The notes: generated by a model not told the origin, from the letters alone. 64,000 nt of DNA from Engraulis encrasicolus (GCF_034702125.1 NC_085861.1:4537645-4601644), one strand, 5' to 3'; shown: positions 1 to 11,217, numbered from the stretch's first letter. A program made the numbers and translations.

Positions 1-271
1 CATACTGTAGGGTAACATGCATGGCAGCCAGTGCTCACATTTGACCCTCTCATAAGTGTATGGTTTCCAAATGACATGCTTGTAATTTGTATAATCACAC
101 CACATGCCTTTCAATGAGGGGCCACTCCGCATGGATGTGATGGCACCTTTCAACAGCAGGTGGGCTTCTAGTCAACAACAGCAGCTAGCTATTTGACTGT
201 TGTGTTCACAACGCATGTGGGAAAATCTCCATACATTACAGGCATATATAATGAAATATAGACCTACTTTA

Positions 272-439
272 ACCCCTTAAGACGCGGCTTTATACATTTG
301 TTGTTACCAGTATGGTAATGACCAAGTCATGGTGCATTACTAAAGGGCCTGTGTTGTGCCATAGTATTGTAGTGCTATGGTAGTTACATTTCATTGACTA
401 TTACACCGTGCCACTGGAGGTACGGCGCGCATTAAGGGG
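272..439. mobile_element. short TIR element (MITE), ACCCCTTAAG family
   Basis: The ends are inverted: CCCCTTAAGACGCG at the left and CGCGCATTAAGGGG at the right. Flanking 8-mers CTACTTTA and CTACTATG match at 6 of 8, consistent with an 8-bp TSD. A second copy of this family, split by a larger element, lies at 6205..6215 plus 17222..17381. No coding capacity. The superfamily is not certain. Confidence 0.6.
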
Positions 440-654
440 CTACTATGAATAATGAATGCAGAATTGTAATTTCCTCTTGACTCTGCAACATAAGGGTAGT
501 AGCCATATGCTGCTTGTGAAGTCTGAAGAAGATGTTTACTTTAACATCGCCATGTCACTCTGTATGTCAGGCGCCTAGAGAGACAGAGAGATCTGACCTG
601 TGAATAAATATATGTATGGTGGATATACGTATGTGCAATGTTGTGTGTGATGTC

Positions 655-765
655 TTTGTGTCTTCTTCTGTATTTATGTATGTATGCTACTTGACACCTT
701 CATTTCCCTCGGGATCAATAAATGATACTCTACTCTACTCTACTCTACTCTACTCTACTCCACTA
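655..765 (+). mobile_element. 3' end of a non-LTR retroposon with (CTCTA)n tail
   Basis: A short stretch with the phrase CCCTCGGGATCAATAAA is followed immediately by a pentanucleotide repeat (CTCTA)n. That arrangement, an AATAAA-like end grading into a simple repeat, is usual for 5'-truncated non-LTR retroposons in fish. No coding part remains. The clade is not assigned. Confidence 0.5.
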
Positions 766-1437
766 CTCTATTAATTAAAAAGTAAAAAAAAATAAGACAT
801 TCAAACTGTGCCAAAATTCCCTTTTTTTGCTGCCATATGGACACTTCCTCCTCTACTTTGTATTAAAGATCCATCACTAACTAACATGACTTTTTCATGA
901 GGATCTTACTTTCAAATCATACAGGATTATAAAATCATAGAATCTGTATCTAGTCTAATGCGGGGAGGGGGAGAATAATGACACTGATGAATACACGAAG
1001 GAATACAAATATTAATATAATATAGAGTACTCCAAATCTTTCATAACTACTCTCAGCATACACAGTCTAATCCTCTCCATTCTCTTATCTAAACTCATTA
1101 TGTGAACCACTTATCCAAAGATAGGGACGCACTACTACCATAAGACAGTTACAAGAGAAGCAGGGCTATGTCCTACTATGTCTAAGAAAATGACAGAAAA
1201 TTAGCACGTAGCCTACATGACCTAGTTTTATAATTCAGGCACGTCTTACTTTAGCCGAGGACGACGGTTATAGTTTAATGTTTCTGCATGTTTCTAAAAG
1301 TTGCCCGTAGACTTCTAACTTGCCCAAAGGTACAGCAATTATCCTAATTGTCTGCAATTCACACGCAGATGAACAAATCCCCGCGTAAAAAGGGCAAATA
1401 GCAAATCTAATAGTAAAATGGTTCATTACACCTACCC
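766..1437. other. AT-rich non-coding stretch, nothing recognised
   Basis: I see no ORF with family resemblance, no TIR pair and no tandem repeat here. Confidence 0.5.
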
Positions 1438-1780
1438 ACTCTTCCCCCCCTTCCCCCCTGCACCCGTACCCCCTACCCAGAGGCGCATCTTGCCACCAGG
1501 CAAGGCAGGCAGCCGCTTGGGGCCCCTAGATAGTGAATAACAGCCCCTATTTTCCTACAGTAGTGGTGATTTTGGTGCAAATGTTCATTCTTTAGCATTT
1601 TCGCTTCGGGCCCCACCTGGACCTAGAATCGCCTCTGCCCCTACCCCCCTACCCCCCTACCCCCCTACGCCCTGCACCTGTACCCCTCTACCCCCCTACC
1701 CTCTGCCCCCTACTCCCCTACCCCCCTACCCCCTGCACCCCTACCCTCTACCCCCCTACCCCCTGCATCCCCTGCAGACC
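1438..1780. repeat. C-rich minisatellite based on CCCCCTAC
   Basis: Repeated CCCCCTA and CCCCTGCACC units make up both flanks, with a MITE (1478..1637) inserted in the middle. It is strongly strand-asymmetric: C-rich on the plus strand. Confidence 0.75.
1478..1637. mobile_element. hAT-like MITE, CAGAGGCG family
   Basis: TIRs CAGAGGCG and CGCCTCTG bound a 160-bp element. The 8 bp on either side are identical (CCCCTACC), an exact hAT-type TSD, though the flank is repetitive and could match by chance. A second copy is at 24787..24941. Confidence 0.75.
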
Positions 1781-2231
1781 AGAGCCATTGGCGCAGACAT
1801 TTCCGTCATCGTCATGAGCGTCCTCACCCTTTTTCCCCCACGTGGGGCACTTATTCGCTTATTAGCTGTTTTCTGGGGGGGCGTTGTGGATCAAAATCCT
1901 ACCCTTCTCTAGACACTCCACAGAAAATCAAGGCCAGACTACCGTAGTGGAGCCAATCCTTTGGCAGAAGTACGTAGGATGGCTGGCGAGGCTAGTCAAA
2001 CTCAGGCCCAGGGGCCAAATCTGGCCCGCAGACTCAGTTTATTTGGCCCGTTCATTTCAGATCATTTCAAATGTGTATTACACTTGGCCCACATACTACA
2101 CCATTAATATATAGCGTAATAAGACTCAAATGTGAAATTTGCCGTGCCACAGGAATATGAGGGGTGGCCCAGGCCAGTGAAACAGCTCACACTCATTTGA
2201 ACTATGATGGGAATCTGTTTGTGAAATTTAA
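1781..2231. other. non-coding, possible old repeat fragment
   Basis: No supportable gene. The part around 1995..2055 (caggcccaggggccaaat, then tctggcccgc) reads like one arm of an old hAT-type MITE, but I could not pair it with a clear opposite end. Confidence 0.3.
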
Positions 2232-2295
2232 ATGTGTGTGTGTGTGTGTGAGACATACACAGTCCTGCCAGAGAACTGTACAAATGAACTCACAT

Positions 2296-2297
<2 letters not shown>

Positions 2298-2380
<83 letters not shown>
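2298..2380. repeat. (CAGA)n microsatellite
   Basis: About 20 uninterrupted tetranucleotide units. The open frames across it (repeating DRQT or SVCL) are artefacts of the repeat. Confidence 0.95.
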
Positions 2381-2381
<1 letters not shown>

Positions 2382-2769
2382 CTTGGCCTGAAAGGCAGAC
2401 TCACACACACATGTATCGCCTCTCTTTTAGCTTTCAAAATGATGTAGGCCTGCCTATGAAGCCTATGTCTACTAAAGCCACTCCTCTGGGGCTCATCAGG
2501 AATGGCTCAAACATGTGGTCAGTGTTGTAGTAGCTGGCAAAGAGAACTCACACTCCTCTTAAGCGGATGCAATAGTACAAATGTTTTTCAAATTGCATAC
2601 CCTCATGCTACCAATAAACACAATTTATACATGCAAGGCTCTAAATTAACCTTTCTCATCATCAATCTCACTAGCCAGACATATACTCAACCAATGGGTC
2701 AAAGTGGCTACTACTTTATATTTTCGCTGCACATCCCAGTTTTGGAAGCACTGGTATAAGTGTTTACTG
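2382..2769. other. non-coding stretch, nothing recognised
   Basis: Short frames only, none with composition or motifs of a protein family. Confidence 0.45.
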
Positions 2770-2945
2770 TAAGAGAGTCAGTATGGTTGTTTTTTAAAGT
2801 TTATTTTTATATTGTTTGTATGATTTGCTCTTCTATATTTGTTATATGTCTTTATGTAGTCTTGTCCTGTTCTTGTATCTTATCTGTGTTCTTTGCCTGG
2901 ATGGACCCAGAGTCTGTAATAAAGCAATCAATCAATCAATCAATC
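2770..2945 (+). mobile_element. 3' end of a non-LTR retroposon with (CAAT)n tail
   Basis: A T-rich 3'-UTR-like stretch leads to TGGATGGACCCAGAG, then TAATAAAG and four to five CAAT units. This is the typical end of a truncated non-LTR copy. No reverse transcriptase remains. Confidence 0.5.
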
Positions 2946-3268
2946 TACCAGCCAAACTGAATTTTCACCAGCTGGTTGGCCATTGTTCATTATACAATAT
3001 GTCCAAAGTCCCATTGATAATGAAGCTATCTTGCTGGCCTCACGTAAAGTGTGAGATGTGTGTTAATTAAGGTCCGCACCTTTAGTCCACCATCAGCAGC
3101 TCATTACAGGAAGTCATATGAGGAGTTCGCTCATCAACACGCCATGAGATTACCATTTCCCTTCAGATAATTGAGTCCAGTAATGGGCTGATTAAACATT
3201 GCCTCTGTTATGTAGCACATCATGCATTTGCCCATTACATTATATGCTAATGTCATCTCGAGGGGACA

Positions 3269-3365
3269 AGCCACAGAGAGGGACGAGCATTACAACAGGT
3301 TGGGTGGTAGGTTATTTTAATAGAGGGACGAGCATTACAACAGGTTGGGCGGTAGCAGGTTATTT
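3269..3365. repeat. local tandem duplication, about 48 bp x 2
   Basis: The segment beginning gagggacgagcattacaaca occurs twice in succession with a few differences (ggtaggttatt versus ggtagcaggttatt). Confidence 0.8.
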
Positions 3366-3587
3366 TAATTAAGTGCGGGCCAGCCCTGCAGGGGATGATA
3401 AAGCCACGACCTTGAAAAGAGTGAGGGCCGGGGGATCCAGTGAGGGGAACTTAGTCACGCATCATTTGCCTTGCCTTCCTATTTCACATTCAGACAAGCT
3501 GTGTTTCGCTCATCCCATGTGTAACGGATGCCAACTTAGTTTGGCATAGAGCATTTGTAAACCTAATGTACATCCCAAAGCATCATA

Positions 3588-3690
3588 CAAGTCAAGTCAA
3601 GTTTATTTGTGTAGCGCATTTCAAACACAAGTGCAATTCAATGTACTTCACATAAAAAATAAAATAAACAAAAAGGAACTACTACAGTAT
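3588..3690 (-). mobile_element. L2-type LINE 3' terminus, tail only
   Basis: On the minus strand this reads as a LINE 3' end: gaaatgcgctacacaaataa followed by (ACTTG)n. It matches the ends of the copies at 5331..6105 and 47900..48155 in layout. No coding sequence is left. Confidence 0.55.
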
Positions 3691-3719
3691 TTGTAGTGCT
3701 GAGATATTGGTCTGGACCA

Positions 3720-4062
3720 CTCACGTATGAACCTTTAGCTCAGCTGTAGGCTATGGTGCTGTGCCTCCCATGTCTGTNTTGCCAGATGTGTCTGGCCAAA
3801 TCCCCTCCAAAATCCTCTCTAAAACCGCCAAAATGCGTTAAATTCCGCCCAAATTCAACAAATTACATTGACTTCTATGGGCCCAAAATGGCTGAAAAAA
3901 AAAAACCGCCAAATGGCCAATTTTTTCAGTTTTTACCCGCAGACGCTCATCCAAAGTAGCCCAATTGGGCGGGCACCCACCCAATCTGGCAACACTGGCA
4001 CTGACTGGTAGGTTGTGGGTTCGAACCCTGACTTGGGAACGAGGACAGGATGACCTCAGTTA
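3720..4062 (+). mobile_element. tRNA-headed SINE split by a MITE
   Basis: An A-box-like stretch (TAGCTCAGCTGTAGGCT, from about 3736) and a B-box GGTTCGAACCC at 4018..4028 belong to one tRNA-like head, but about 220 bp of a TIR element (3774..3997) lie between them. Removing the insert gives normal box spacing. The SINE body after the head is short and diverged. Confidence 0.5.
3774..3997. mobile_element. hAT-like MITE, CAGTGTTGCCAGAT family
   Basis: The right end reads ATCTGGCAACACTG. The left end, with an N at 3778, reads CTGTNTTGCCAGAT, so the TIRs pair over 12 or more bases. It lies inside a SINE. No clear TSD. Confidence 0.55.
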
Positions 4063-5157
4063 CACATGAGCAAAGCAGAATTAGCATACAATGTTAACTA
4101 TTGCCATTGTGAGTTGATGTTTTTGAGTTTATTGTCATTTTATACCATACAATCTCTATTTAAGTCTTTTAATTTTTTTTATCAGCATTATGGGGGCCCC
4201 TTGCAGAGTGGGGCTTATAAGTGTTCGCTTAGCTCACTCAGGCTCTTGGTCGACTGTTTGCATGTGGGTTGATAAACTTTATAATGCGCTAAGCTCTTCG
4301 AGAGTAAAAGTAAATACATGCTAATTTAGAAAGAGGTAAGGGTAGCACAGAGAGCACTGATGATGGCAACAGCCTGAAACGTCTGCTCTACCCTGCTCTG
4401 ACTAAAATTAAAAAAAAAACCTCCTTGTGCTTGACCTTTGTGTCTTGTTTAGTGTGCGAACCTACTCCAACCTTATACCTTAGAAAGAAACATACATTGA
4501 AAAATGAAGGGCAGCATGCTACTGTATGTACAATGTCTGTACTTTTTAGACGTTTTGGTGTCAACCTCCTTTAGAGTTGGGCCTCCCTGATGTTCATATT
4601 ACATGTTATTGCTAACGTAGAAAACTGCCAGTTGTATGTGGTTGAGTCATGGTCGGTCAACATGACATGGATTAGAGAAAGCTGGTAGCCTATACGTATG
4701 TGATATGTTGGTAGTCATTGTCTTGGGAACCAAGTTTCTTGAACATGCTCTGAAGCTGTAGCACAGGGATTGTAGGTTTATGAGAAAAATTGATTTTACG
4801 ATCGATAACGTATATACATATATATTTCTTTCCATATCGTCCCCTCCATCCCAACCAGTGTTTGTTAGGCAGACATTTTACCACCTAGCCTTGACATAGT
4901 TAAGCTGCCATCCCATTTGAAGCTCCTCTGATCTCAGAAGAGAGACACTTTACTGCTGACAGACAAGTGCAGACAAGACTTGTACTGCTGACAGTCAGAC
5001 ATGGTAATGACTTTTTCATGTGTTCTCATTCTCAAATGCAAAATGAAAATGTCTGCTAGGCTACGTCATATTTTCAAACCTCTAGAAGCCTCTCTTTTTG
5101 ACACGGTCCTTCTCTGCCCTCGGAGTTGTGTTGTTTACAGGCGGGGACGGAATATGA
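4063..5157. other. non-coding, one dispersed-repeat fragment
   Basis: No gene is supported. At 4355..4460 there is a fragment with 'gcctgaaacgtctgc' and an A-tract, of a type related to gaaacgt-containing pieces near 17858 and 36421. The rest is unassigned. Confidence 0.4.
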
Positions 5158-5318
5158 CTCCATGGGCCCTGGGCCAGACAACAAGAAAGGCCCCCCTCCA
5201 TGGGCCCCTGGGCCAGACAACAAGAAAAGGCCCCCCTCCATGGGCCCCTGGGCCAGACAACAAGAAAAGGCCCCCCTCCATGGGCCCTGGGCCAGACAAC
5301 AAGAAAAGGCCCCCCTCT
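5158..5318. repeat. minisatellite, about 38 bp x 4
   Basis: Four head-to-tail copies built on ccatgggcccctgggccaga and caacaagaaaaggccccc. Frames open through it on both strands, giving P/G-rich peptides that are repeat artefacts. Confidence 0.9.
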
Positions 5319-5330
5319 CCTTTAGTATGA

Positions 5331-6105
5331 TGAGGCAAGGCAAGGCAAGGCAAGTTTATTTATATAGCGCATTTCATACACAGGTGCAACTCAATGTGCT
5401 TCACAAAGTTAACAAATGTAAATGAAAGGAAAACAGGGAAATGAATTAGAGTCAAAAAACATTTAAAACATTAAGATAAAACATAAGGTAAAAATAATAA
5501 TAAAATAAAACATAAATAAACATAAAACCTTGAAAAACAATTCTTATTTTACTAATTTACTTCTCTTATTTTACCGTCTTTTCATTCAATAATTTAAGAA
5601 AGCATCTGAGAACAGCTTTGTCTTGAGTCTAGATTTAAAGCTATCAATAGTGGGTGCATTTTTTACGTCATCTGGAAGCTGGTTCCAAAGCTTTGAAGCA
5701 TAGAAGCTAAAGGCTGCCTCTCCACATTTTGTTTTGACTTTTGGAATCACCAGCAAATTCTTCTCCGTTGACCTTAGTGACCTGGCCGGTGCATACAGCT
5801 GAAACATATCCAGTAGATATGTGGGTCCCATTCCATTTAATGATTTAAATACAAGTAGCATTGCCTTAAAATCAATTCTGTAGCTTACTGGGAGCCAATG
5901 CAGCGATCTTAAAATTGGAGTAATGTGGTCAAACTTCCTTGTCTTTGTAAGAACCCTTGCAGCTGCATTTTGTACCAGTTGAAGCTGTTTAATGGTCTTA
6001 TTTGGGAGGCCAGTAAACAGACTGTTACAGTAATCGACTTTACTAGAAATGAAGGCATGTATTAGCTTCTCCAGATCATGTTTAGACATCAGGCCCCTAA
6101 ATTTA
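5331..6105 (-). pseudogene. L2-type LINE, 5'-truncated copy (C-terminal RT region and 3' UTR)
   Basis: The minus-strand frame 5586..6089 (167 aa) carries the conserved end of L2-type ORF2: SKVDYCNSLFTGLPN, then VQNAAARVLT, HITPILRSLHWLPV, LWNQLPDDVK and a final FKSRLKTKLF. Downstream (plus coordinates 5331..5585) is an A-rich 3' UTR ending in gcgctatataaataaac and a (TTGCC)n tail. The catalytic RT core is missing upstream, so this is a dead 5'-truncated insertion. The visible part has no stop, so it is not very old. It is a different subfamily from the LINE copies at 48698..49280 and 58958..60433. Confidence 0.85.
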
Positions 6106-7037
6106 GAGACGAGGTTCCAAAAGGTTTGGCTGTTTAGCCAAGATGTTTGTTGTTGGGGGTTTGTCCCCTGAGGAAAAATTGAAAATGTAGTAAAAAGTGC
6201 AATCTTAACTCCTTAGGGACTGTTCGTAATTTACCGGGGGGGAGGGCTGGTGCGTAGGGGGGGGAGGGCCATGATGAAAAAAAATTAGGTGGAGGGGAGG
6301 GCCATGGGGGAAAAAATCAGAGTTAGGGGGAGGGCCATGGGGAAAAAAAACGAATTTATTTTATTTTATTTTTATTTCTTTTTTAAAATAATAATAAAAA
6401 ATGCTCTGAAACACATCGCTTTGCGATGCAAGGTCCCGGTGCATACTATAGCACTGAAGCGTGTATCTGTAGTCAAAAAACTATCAGGTGCAGCTACTGT
6501 AGATTGCCCGCGCTGACTCTCTTTCACTGTAGGCCTATTGCTAGTGCTACGGGAACATTGAGCATCATAGAAAATGCCCGTGAGCAAATAACTAGCTGAG
6601 GTGAACTATATGGGCTAAACAGTTTGGGAAGTTTTGACAACGAATTGGATGGGCATTTCCAGAGGAATTTTGGAGAGGTGTTGTAGTCAACTGGTGGTCA
6701 CAGCTTCTGGTAAGTCATGATTTTATTTATTGGCACCGCCGTGTGCTTTACATCTGTGTTCAAAAAACTTTTAGACCCCAACCAGACCGGAATGAACAGT
6801 AGGCCTACCTAGGCCTAGACGTACTTTGGTAGAACGGTGCAGTGACGCGGGAGATTTTGTTTTGTTTAGCTTGTGGTGTCAAGGTAGTAATAACAGTGGT
6901 ATTAACGGCGATGTGTTGGCCATGCATCATATACGGTCTTGAAACCATTGGAGGAGCTAACTTGTTGTGAAGAGAAGTCTCGTCACTTTGGTGAACAAAA
7001 ACGGACCAACTAAGCAAGGAATTGTGTAGCCTACATT

Positions 7038-7429
7038 GAGTGCGTTTACATGCAGTTCAGTATCCCGAATATGAGGCTTATCCCGGTTATGATCATATTC
7101 GGGATAAGGTGTTTATATGCGCACAGAACGTTATATCCCAGTCTACATTCTTGGACGTTATAGAATTCTCTTCAAATGCGTGTAGCCTGGATACCAGCAA
7201 CAGCGTTCCATGGGAAGCCCCTGTATTCGGGATAAGGTGAATACATGCGTCAGTATCCCGGCTTCTTTCGGAGAACTCCACCTAGCATATCCCGATTTCT
7301 CAGTAGGCCTATCCGGAATAAGGGCTTATTCGGGATACTGAAGTGTTTATATGCGCAAACGCAAATTCGGGATACATAATATCCCGATCATATTCGGGAT
7401 ACTGAACTGCATGTATAGCCTACGCACTC
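7038..7429. mobile_element. TIR element (MITE) inside the Harbinger-like element
   Basis: The left end GAGTGCGTTTACATGCAGTT and the right end (…ACTGCATGTA…CGCACTC) are inverted copies, continuing into CAGTATCCCGAATATGA. The motif attcgggata recurs several times in both orientations. No coding capacity. Confidence 0.7.
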
Positions 7430-8579
7430 ATTTAAAGCGTGACGGGAGAAGGGAATGTCACCAAAGTTGTGCATCGATGGTAAGAAGTGACTTTTGTTTC
7501 TTGCTGTGGAGATTGGATTCGTAGAAGCGTGTATTGGTATGCTAGGTCTTGCCTGTTGCTGGTGAAGTAGTCTAGCTTAGCCTCGGAGTTGGCTATGGGG
7601 TGAATCTGAAGGAGAGCACAGCTGGTGTGCCTGGCTTGTCTATCATCAGTTGTCAAAGTTGAATTGCCGCGGTGTGTAATGGCTGTGCTATTGTTGGATG
7701 TTTTGGAATGTTGTACTGGTTCTGTTTTGGCAATTTGTTCCATTTTGCTGATTTGACCACCATAGCACCACCTATTAATGCGTCTTAAATATGGCCTAGC
7801 CTACGTTAAATGCAAACTAAAGGTGGATTTCTCACTCTCCCTGTATCAATAGCCAGCAATGGCTCGAGCTGCTTTGGCGCTTAGCCTACTTCTTGCTCCG
7901 ATCACATCCCGGACTCTTTGGCCGTCAAAGTGTAATCACATTCGGGAAGGTAGAGCTATGCCTGTGTGTGTGTGCGTGCGTGCTTTTATGCGCGGTCTGG
8001 GAGACAGGACAGGGGTCCTGATCGAGATGCACCTTGAGATCCACAGTCGCAAATGCAAGAAAATCTAAATTATTTGAAAGCCCGGTCACCTCTCACGAGT
8101 GCATCGCATAGCCTAGTCAAAGCATTTCTTCTAATTTCACACATTGCACACTGCCCATGCTGAGACAAACTGTCAAGGCAGCGCGATTTGCTCTTGAACA
8201 CGCCCTCACCTCCACATCAGGTGCGCGTTTCCCTTCCGCAAGACGAACTTAAATTAAATCAATTAAATCAATGTCAAAGTGAGATGTTTAACAAAAAGGT
8301 AAATCTACCCATCCTTGTTTAGGCTACATAAAACATGAGGAAGTTATTCAGATGTGATTCGCCATTCCTCACCCTAAAATTGATTAGAACGCAGGAAATT
8401 GCATCTAAAAAACAGATTTTTTTTTCACAGCACCCCCTGGTCAAAACCAGTTCCTGCGTCCCTGGCTTCGCTACTGTGCTGAACATGTAAAACGTACTTT
8501 GTGAAAGGCGCTGCTTGTCGAGCAGGGAAATATTGAAGCTGCGGTGGGGAAACTCTCTCCACTTTGTAGTTTACAGTAG
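7430..8579. other. non-coding interior of the Harbinger-like element
   Basis: Frames here (for example minus strand 7432..7743) have no recognisable transposase motif. The stretch ends at the Gypsy target site GTAG (8576..8579). Confidence 0.45.
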
Positions 8580-9870
8580 TGTAACCGGCAGCCTGTTGGC
8601 TGCTCTTGGCCACCGTAGTAGTCCCTTGCTGACACACCCCCCTGGTTAGCATGCCGGTAGCTACTCAATCAACTTTTCATTCATAAAAAGGGTCACTCAC
8701 CAGCAGGTAAACACAAGCTCTGGTTCGTCTGACTTGTCATCCCCGCGCTCACTGTGCTCGCTGCCCGAGGTATGTGCTGTATTTATACTCTGTAACTGAT
8801 TGTGTTAAACTTAGTGATCGGTGTAAGAACCTAATGTAATGTTTTAAAATAGGTGTTGTGCTGTGGACCTAGACCTATGTCCGGTTAGGTGCACTACTCG
8901 CGTACCGCAGGTATTTGAAGACTTTGTAAACATGCACTTAAAACAAAATGTAATGTAAATGCTGTCATCATGATCAATTTGTTCTCTGTTCCCGAGGTTT
9001 TGTCCAGAGAACGCCAGGAGCGCCCTGGCACTGGCGATCGCTGGCGACTGGAACTTGGAAGTATGTTTCATTACATTTTATGATCACATGCATTTGAAAC
9101 AATGCGTTTTGAATTGTCTATTTGTTTGTGGCTGGCGTGTAACAGTGTCTTGTTTGTGAGTAGGCATTGCTGTGACGGCCGGAGACGCCGGACGCAATTG
9201 GTTAATCCTCATTCGAGGCCTAGAGGTAAAGCTTGCTGTGTGTGTGTGTGTGGTTGAACATCTGTAAATAGTGTTTACTGCTTGTAGCGTCGCATGATTT
9301 GTTTAACGGTGAAATCTTAAAATAACCTGCATGGCTTGTTTAAAGTGTGTGTGTGATTTCCTGAAATTATTGCATGATGTGTGTTATGGCGTTTCTTAAC
9401 CTTTTTATTGCATGATTTGCATGATGGTGTGTATGAAATAGTATTGCATGCTTAGCATCAGTAAATATTGTTGATAGGTGAACCTTCCCATGTCCATGCA
9501 GCTTATGTTTTCCTTTTGTCTTGGCAGAGCGATTGCCACTGCTGCTCTGTTAGACCTTTTTGTACACCCAGTTGTTGCCCTTTTTGTTGTTTTAAATTTG
9601 AGTCATTCATTTTGATTTCTTTTCAGTTTTGTTTAATAATGCTCGTATTGAATCTGTTTTCTTTCTGTTTTCAATAAATAATTACCATTTGATTATTCAC
9701 CTGAATTCACGTCTCTGCTCTTACTTGCTTACCTGTGTGTGGGAAACCCTCTTGCTAAAACCTGGTCTAAGAACCATTGTTCAACAAGTATATCTGGTGG
9801 TGCAAGGCCACCAGTGGCGTAGTCGTTAAAACACTTAAATACTTAAATCTCCAACCTACCCTCGGTTACA
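8580..9870 (+). repeat. 5' LTR of the Gypsy element
   Basis: 1291 bp, TG…CA bounded, with short inverted tips TGTAAC/GTTACA. It holds an AATAAA at 9673..9678 near the 3' part, a plausible polyadenylation signal. The promoter cannot be placed with confidence; TATTTATA-like sequence lies near 8780. It is identical by eye to the 3' LTR except for one missing G near 9099. An 11-nt copy of the primer-binding sequence lies at 9815..9825. Confidence 0.95.
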
Positions 9871-9873
9871 AAG

Positions 9874-9891
9874 TGGCGTAGTCGGCAGGAT
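9874..9891 (+). other. primer-binding site complementary to tRNA-Ser(AGA)
   Basis: Three bases after the LTR comes TGGCGTAGTCGGCAGGAT. Its reverse complement is exactly the 3' end of vertebrate tRNA-Ser(AGA) as I know it (…ATCCTGCCGACTACG plus CCA), 18 of 18. This is the primer site for minus-strand cDNA synthesis. Confidence 0.85.
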
Positions 9892-10100
9892 AAGTAAACA
9901 GAGACGTGGAATGCAAGTGTTTTTTTTGTTTGTTTTTTTTGAAGGGCAATAACTGTGGTTTCATTTAGAGGCAGAGCAGCAGTTGGCGCATTGAGGGACC
10001 CTGCCGCTGACCTGAAGAACCGCACCACGCCTGGAAATCTTCACCCCTGTTCCGACCTCTCCTCCTCGTTAACATCACCTGACTGTCTTCCCTTTTAGTG

Positions 10101-11180
10101 ATGGCGGAGGAACTGGAGGAGCTAAGGGAGCTAGTGCGTCAGCTCCAGTCGGACAATGACCGACTCACCCAGGAAGCGGCTAACAGGCCAGTTGCGGCAG
10201 CCCCCGCTGCCACGCCCGAGACCTCCAATGCCTCATCAGGGCCCCCTAATGGACAGACTACACGTGCTGGTAATGCTGCTTCTACCGAGCGAGTCTTGTA
10301 CCTCCCTAGGGAGCGTAAATGTCCTGTGTTTAGGGGGCGGGTGGGCATTAGCATTGATGATTGGGTGGAAGAGGTTAATGCTTGTGTTCGTGTAAGAAAT
10401 ATAGGTTCACGTGACAAGGCATATTTCATGTTTGATCACTTGGAGGGTGAGGCCAGAGATGAGATTAAATATAGGCCTCGAGCAGAGCGTGAAGACCCAA
10501 TTAAAATTGAGACTGTGCTCAGAGAATTGTATGGGTGCTCAAAATCTTATGTTGCCCTCCAAGAGAATTTCTTTTCAAGGAAACAACGTGACGGTGAATC
10601 TCTGCAAGAATACTCTCATGCCCTTCTTTCCCTTATGGACCAGGTTAAGCAGTGCTCTCCAGATTCAGTACCCCAGTCTGACCAGTTGTTACGTGATCAA
10701 TTTGCAGAACATGTTCTTGACTCCGATCTACGCAGGGAATTGAAACGACTGATTCGCCAAAAGGCAGACATGACCATGTTGGAGGTGCGGGCTGAAGCCA
10801 TCCGGTGGGAGCGTGAGGGCAGGCCTAATGATGTTGCCAGAGGTAGGAGTCATTCCGTTCCTTCCGTCTGTGCGATGCAGTATGGCAGGGCCCAGCAGAG
10901 TGTCCCGTCCCCCTCGGCTAACTCGGAAATGGCAGAGTTAAGGGCCATGGTGCTGAAACAGCAAGAGCAGATAAGTCAGCTGACCAATAGTTTTAACATG
11001 ATGCAGCCCCGTTCACGTCCAGCAAGGCCTAGTCGTTCTTCCCCCCTGATCTGTAGGCGGTGCCAGCAGCATGGGCATTATGCCAGGGAGTGTCGGAATG
11101 AGTATGTGCCCCCAGCGCCTAGTCCTACCCCCCAAAGCAGGCCTGATGACTCCCCCTCCGCACCGGCAGCGGGAAACTAG
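10101..11180 (+). CDS. gag: Gag polyprotein of the Gypsy element
   Basis: 359 aa from ATG at 10101 (the frame opens slightly earlier at a GTG, but this is the first ATG). The N-terminus is Glu/Leu-rich (MAEELEELRELVRQLQ), a likely coiled coil, followed by a low-complexity Ala/Pro/Thr linker, a capsid-like helical region (about residues 75-240, with FDHLEGEARDEIKYR and ENFFSRKQRDGESLQEY) and one zinc knuckle C-x2-C-x4-H-x4-C at residues 318-331. The tail is Pro/Ser-rich. It should form the particle and bind element RNA. It is intact. The stop TAG at 11178..11180 follows directly on a slippery heptamer, so pol is made by frameshift. Confidence 0.92.
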   Translation: MAEELEELRELVRQLQSDNDRLTQEAANRPVAAAPAATPETSNASSGPPNGQTTRAGNAASTERVLYLPRERKCPVFRGRVGISIDDWVEEVNACVRVRNIGSRDKAYFMFDHLEGEARDEIKYRPRAEREDPIKIETVLRELYGCSKSYVALQENFFSRKQRDGESLQEYSHALLSLMDQVKQCSPDSVPQSDQLLRDQFAEHVLDSDLRRELKRLIRQKADMTMLEVRAEAIRWEREGRPNDVARGRSHSVPSVCAMQYGRAQQSVPSPSANSEMAELRAMVLKQQEQISQLTNSFNMMQPRSRPARPSRSSPLICRRCQQHGHYARECRNEYVPPAPSPTPQSRPDDSPSAPAAGN

Positions 11181-11217
11181 CTCCCTCCAATGTGCTGAGT
11201 CACACGTTGGAAGGGGG
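11171..11217 (+). promoter_or_regulatory. -1 programmed ribosomal frameshift signal (gag/pol)
   Basis: The heptamer G GGA AAC (11171..11177) is in the gag frame and is followed at once by the gag stop. Slipping back one base enters the pol frame, which is open there. A hairpin can form just downstream: 5' arm 11181..11194, loop 11195..11200, 3' arm 11201..11217, with small bulges. GGGAAAC is a known retroviral -1 slippery sequence. The stimulatory structure is inferred. Confidence 0.75.

Noticed and set aside
5001..5425. Small Pro/Gly-rich proteins on both strands
   Set aside because: They fall in the 38-bp minisatellite and have no family resemblance.
7432..7743. Possible transposase of the Harbinger-like element (103 aa, minus strand)
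   Set aside because: No DDE, helix-turn-helix or Myb-like motif. Composition is unremarkable.
10098..10100. gag start at GTG 10098
   Set aside because: The next codon is an ATG (10101), the ordinary eukaryotic start.
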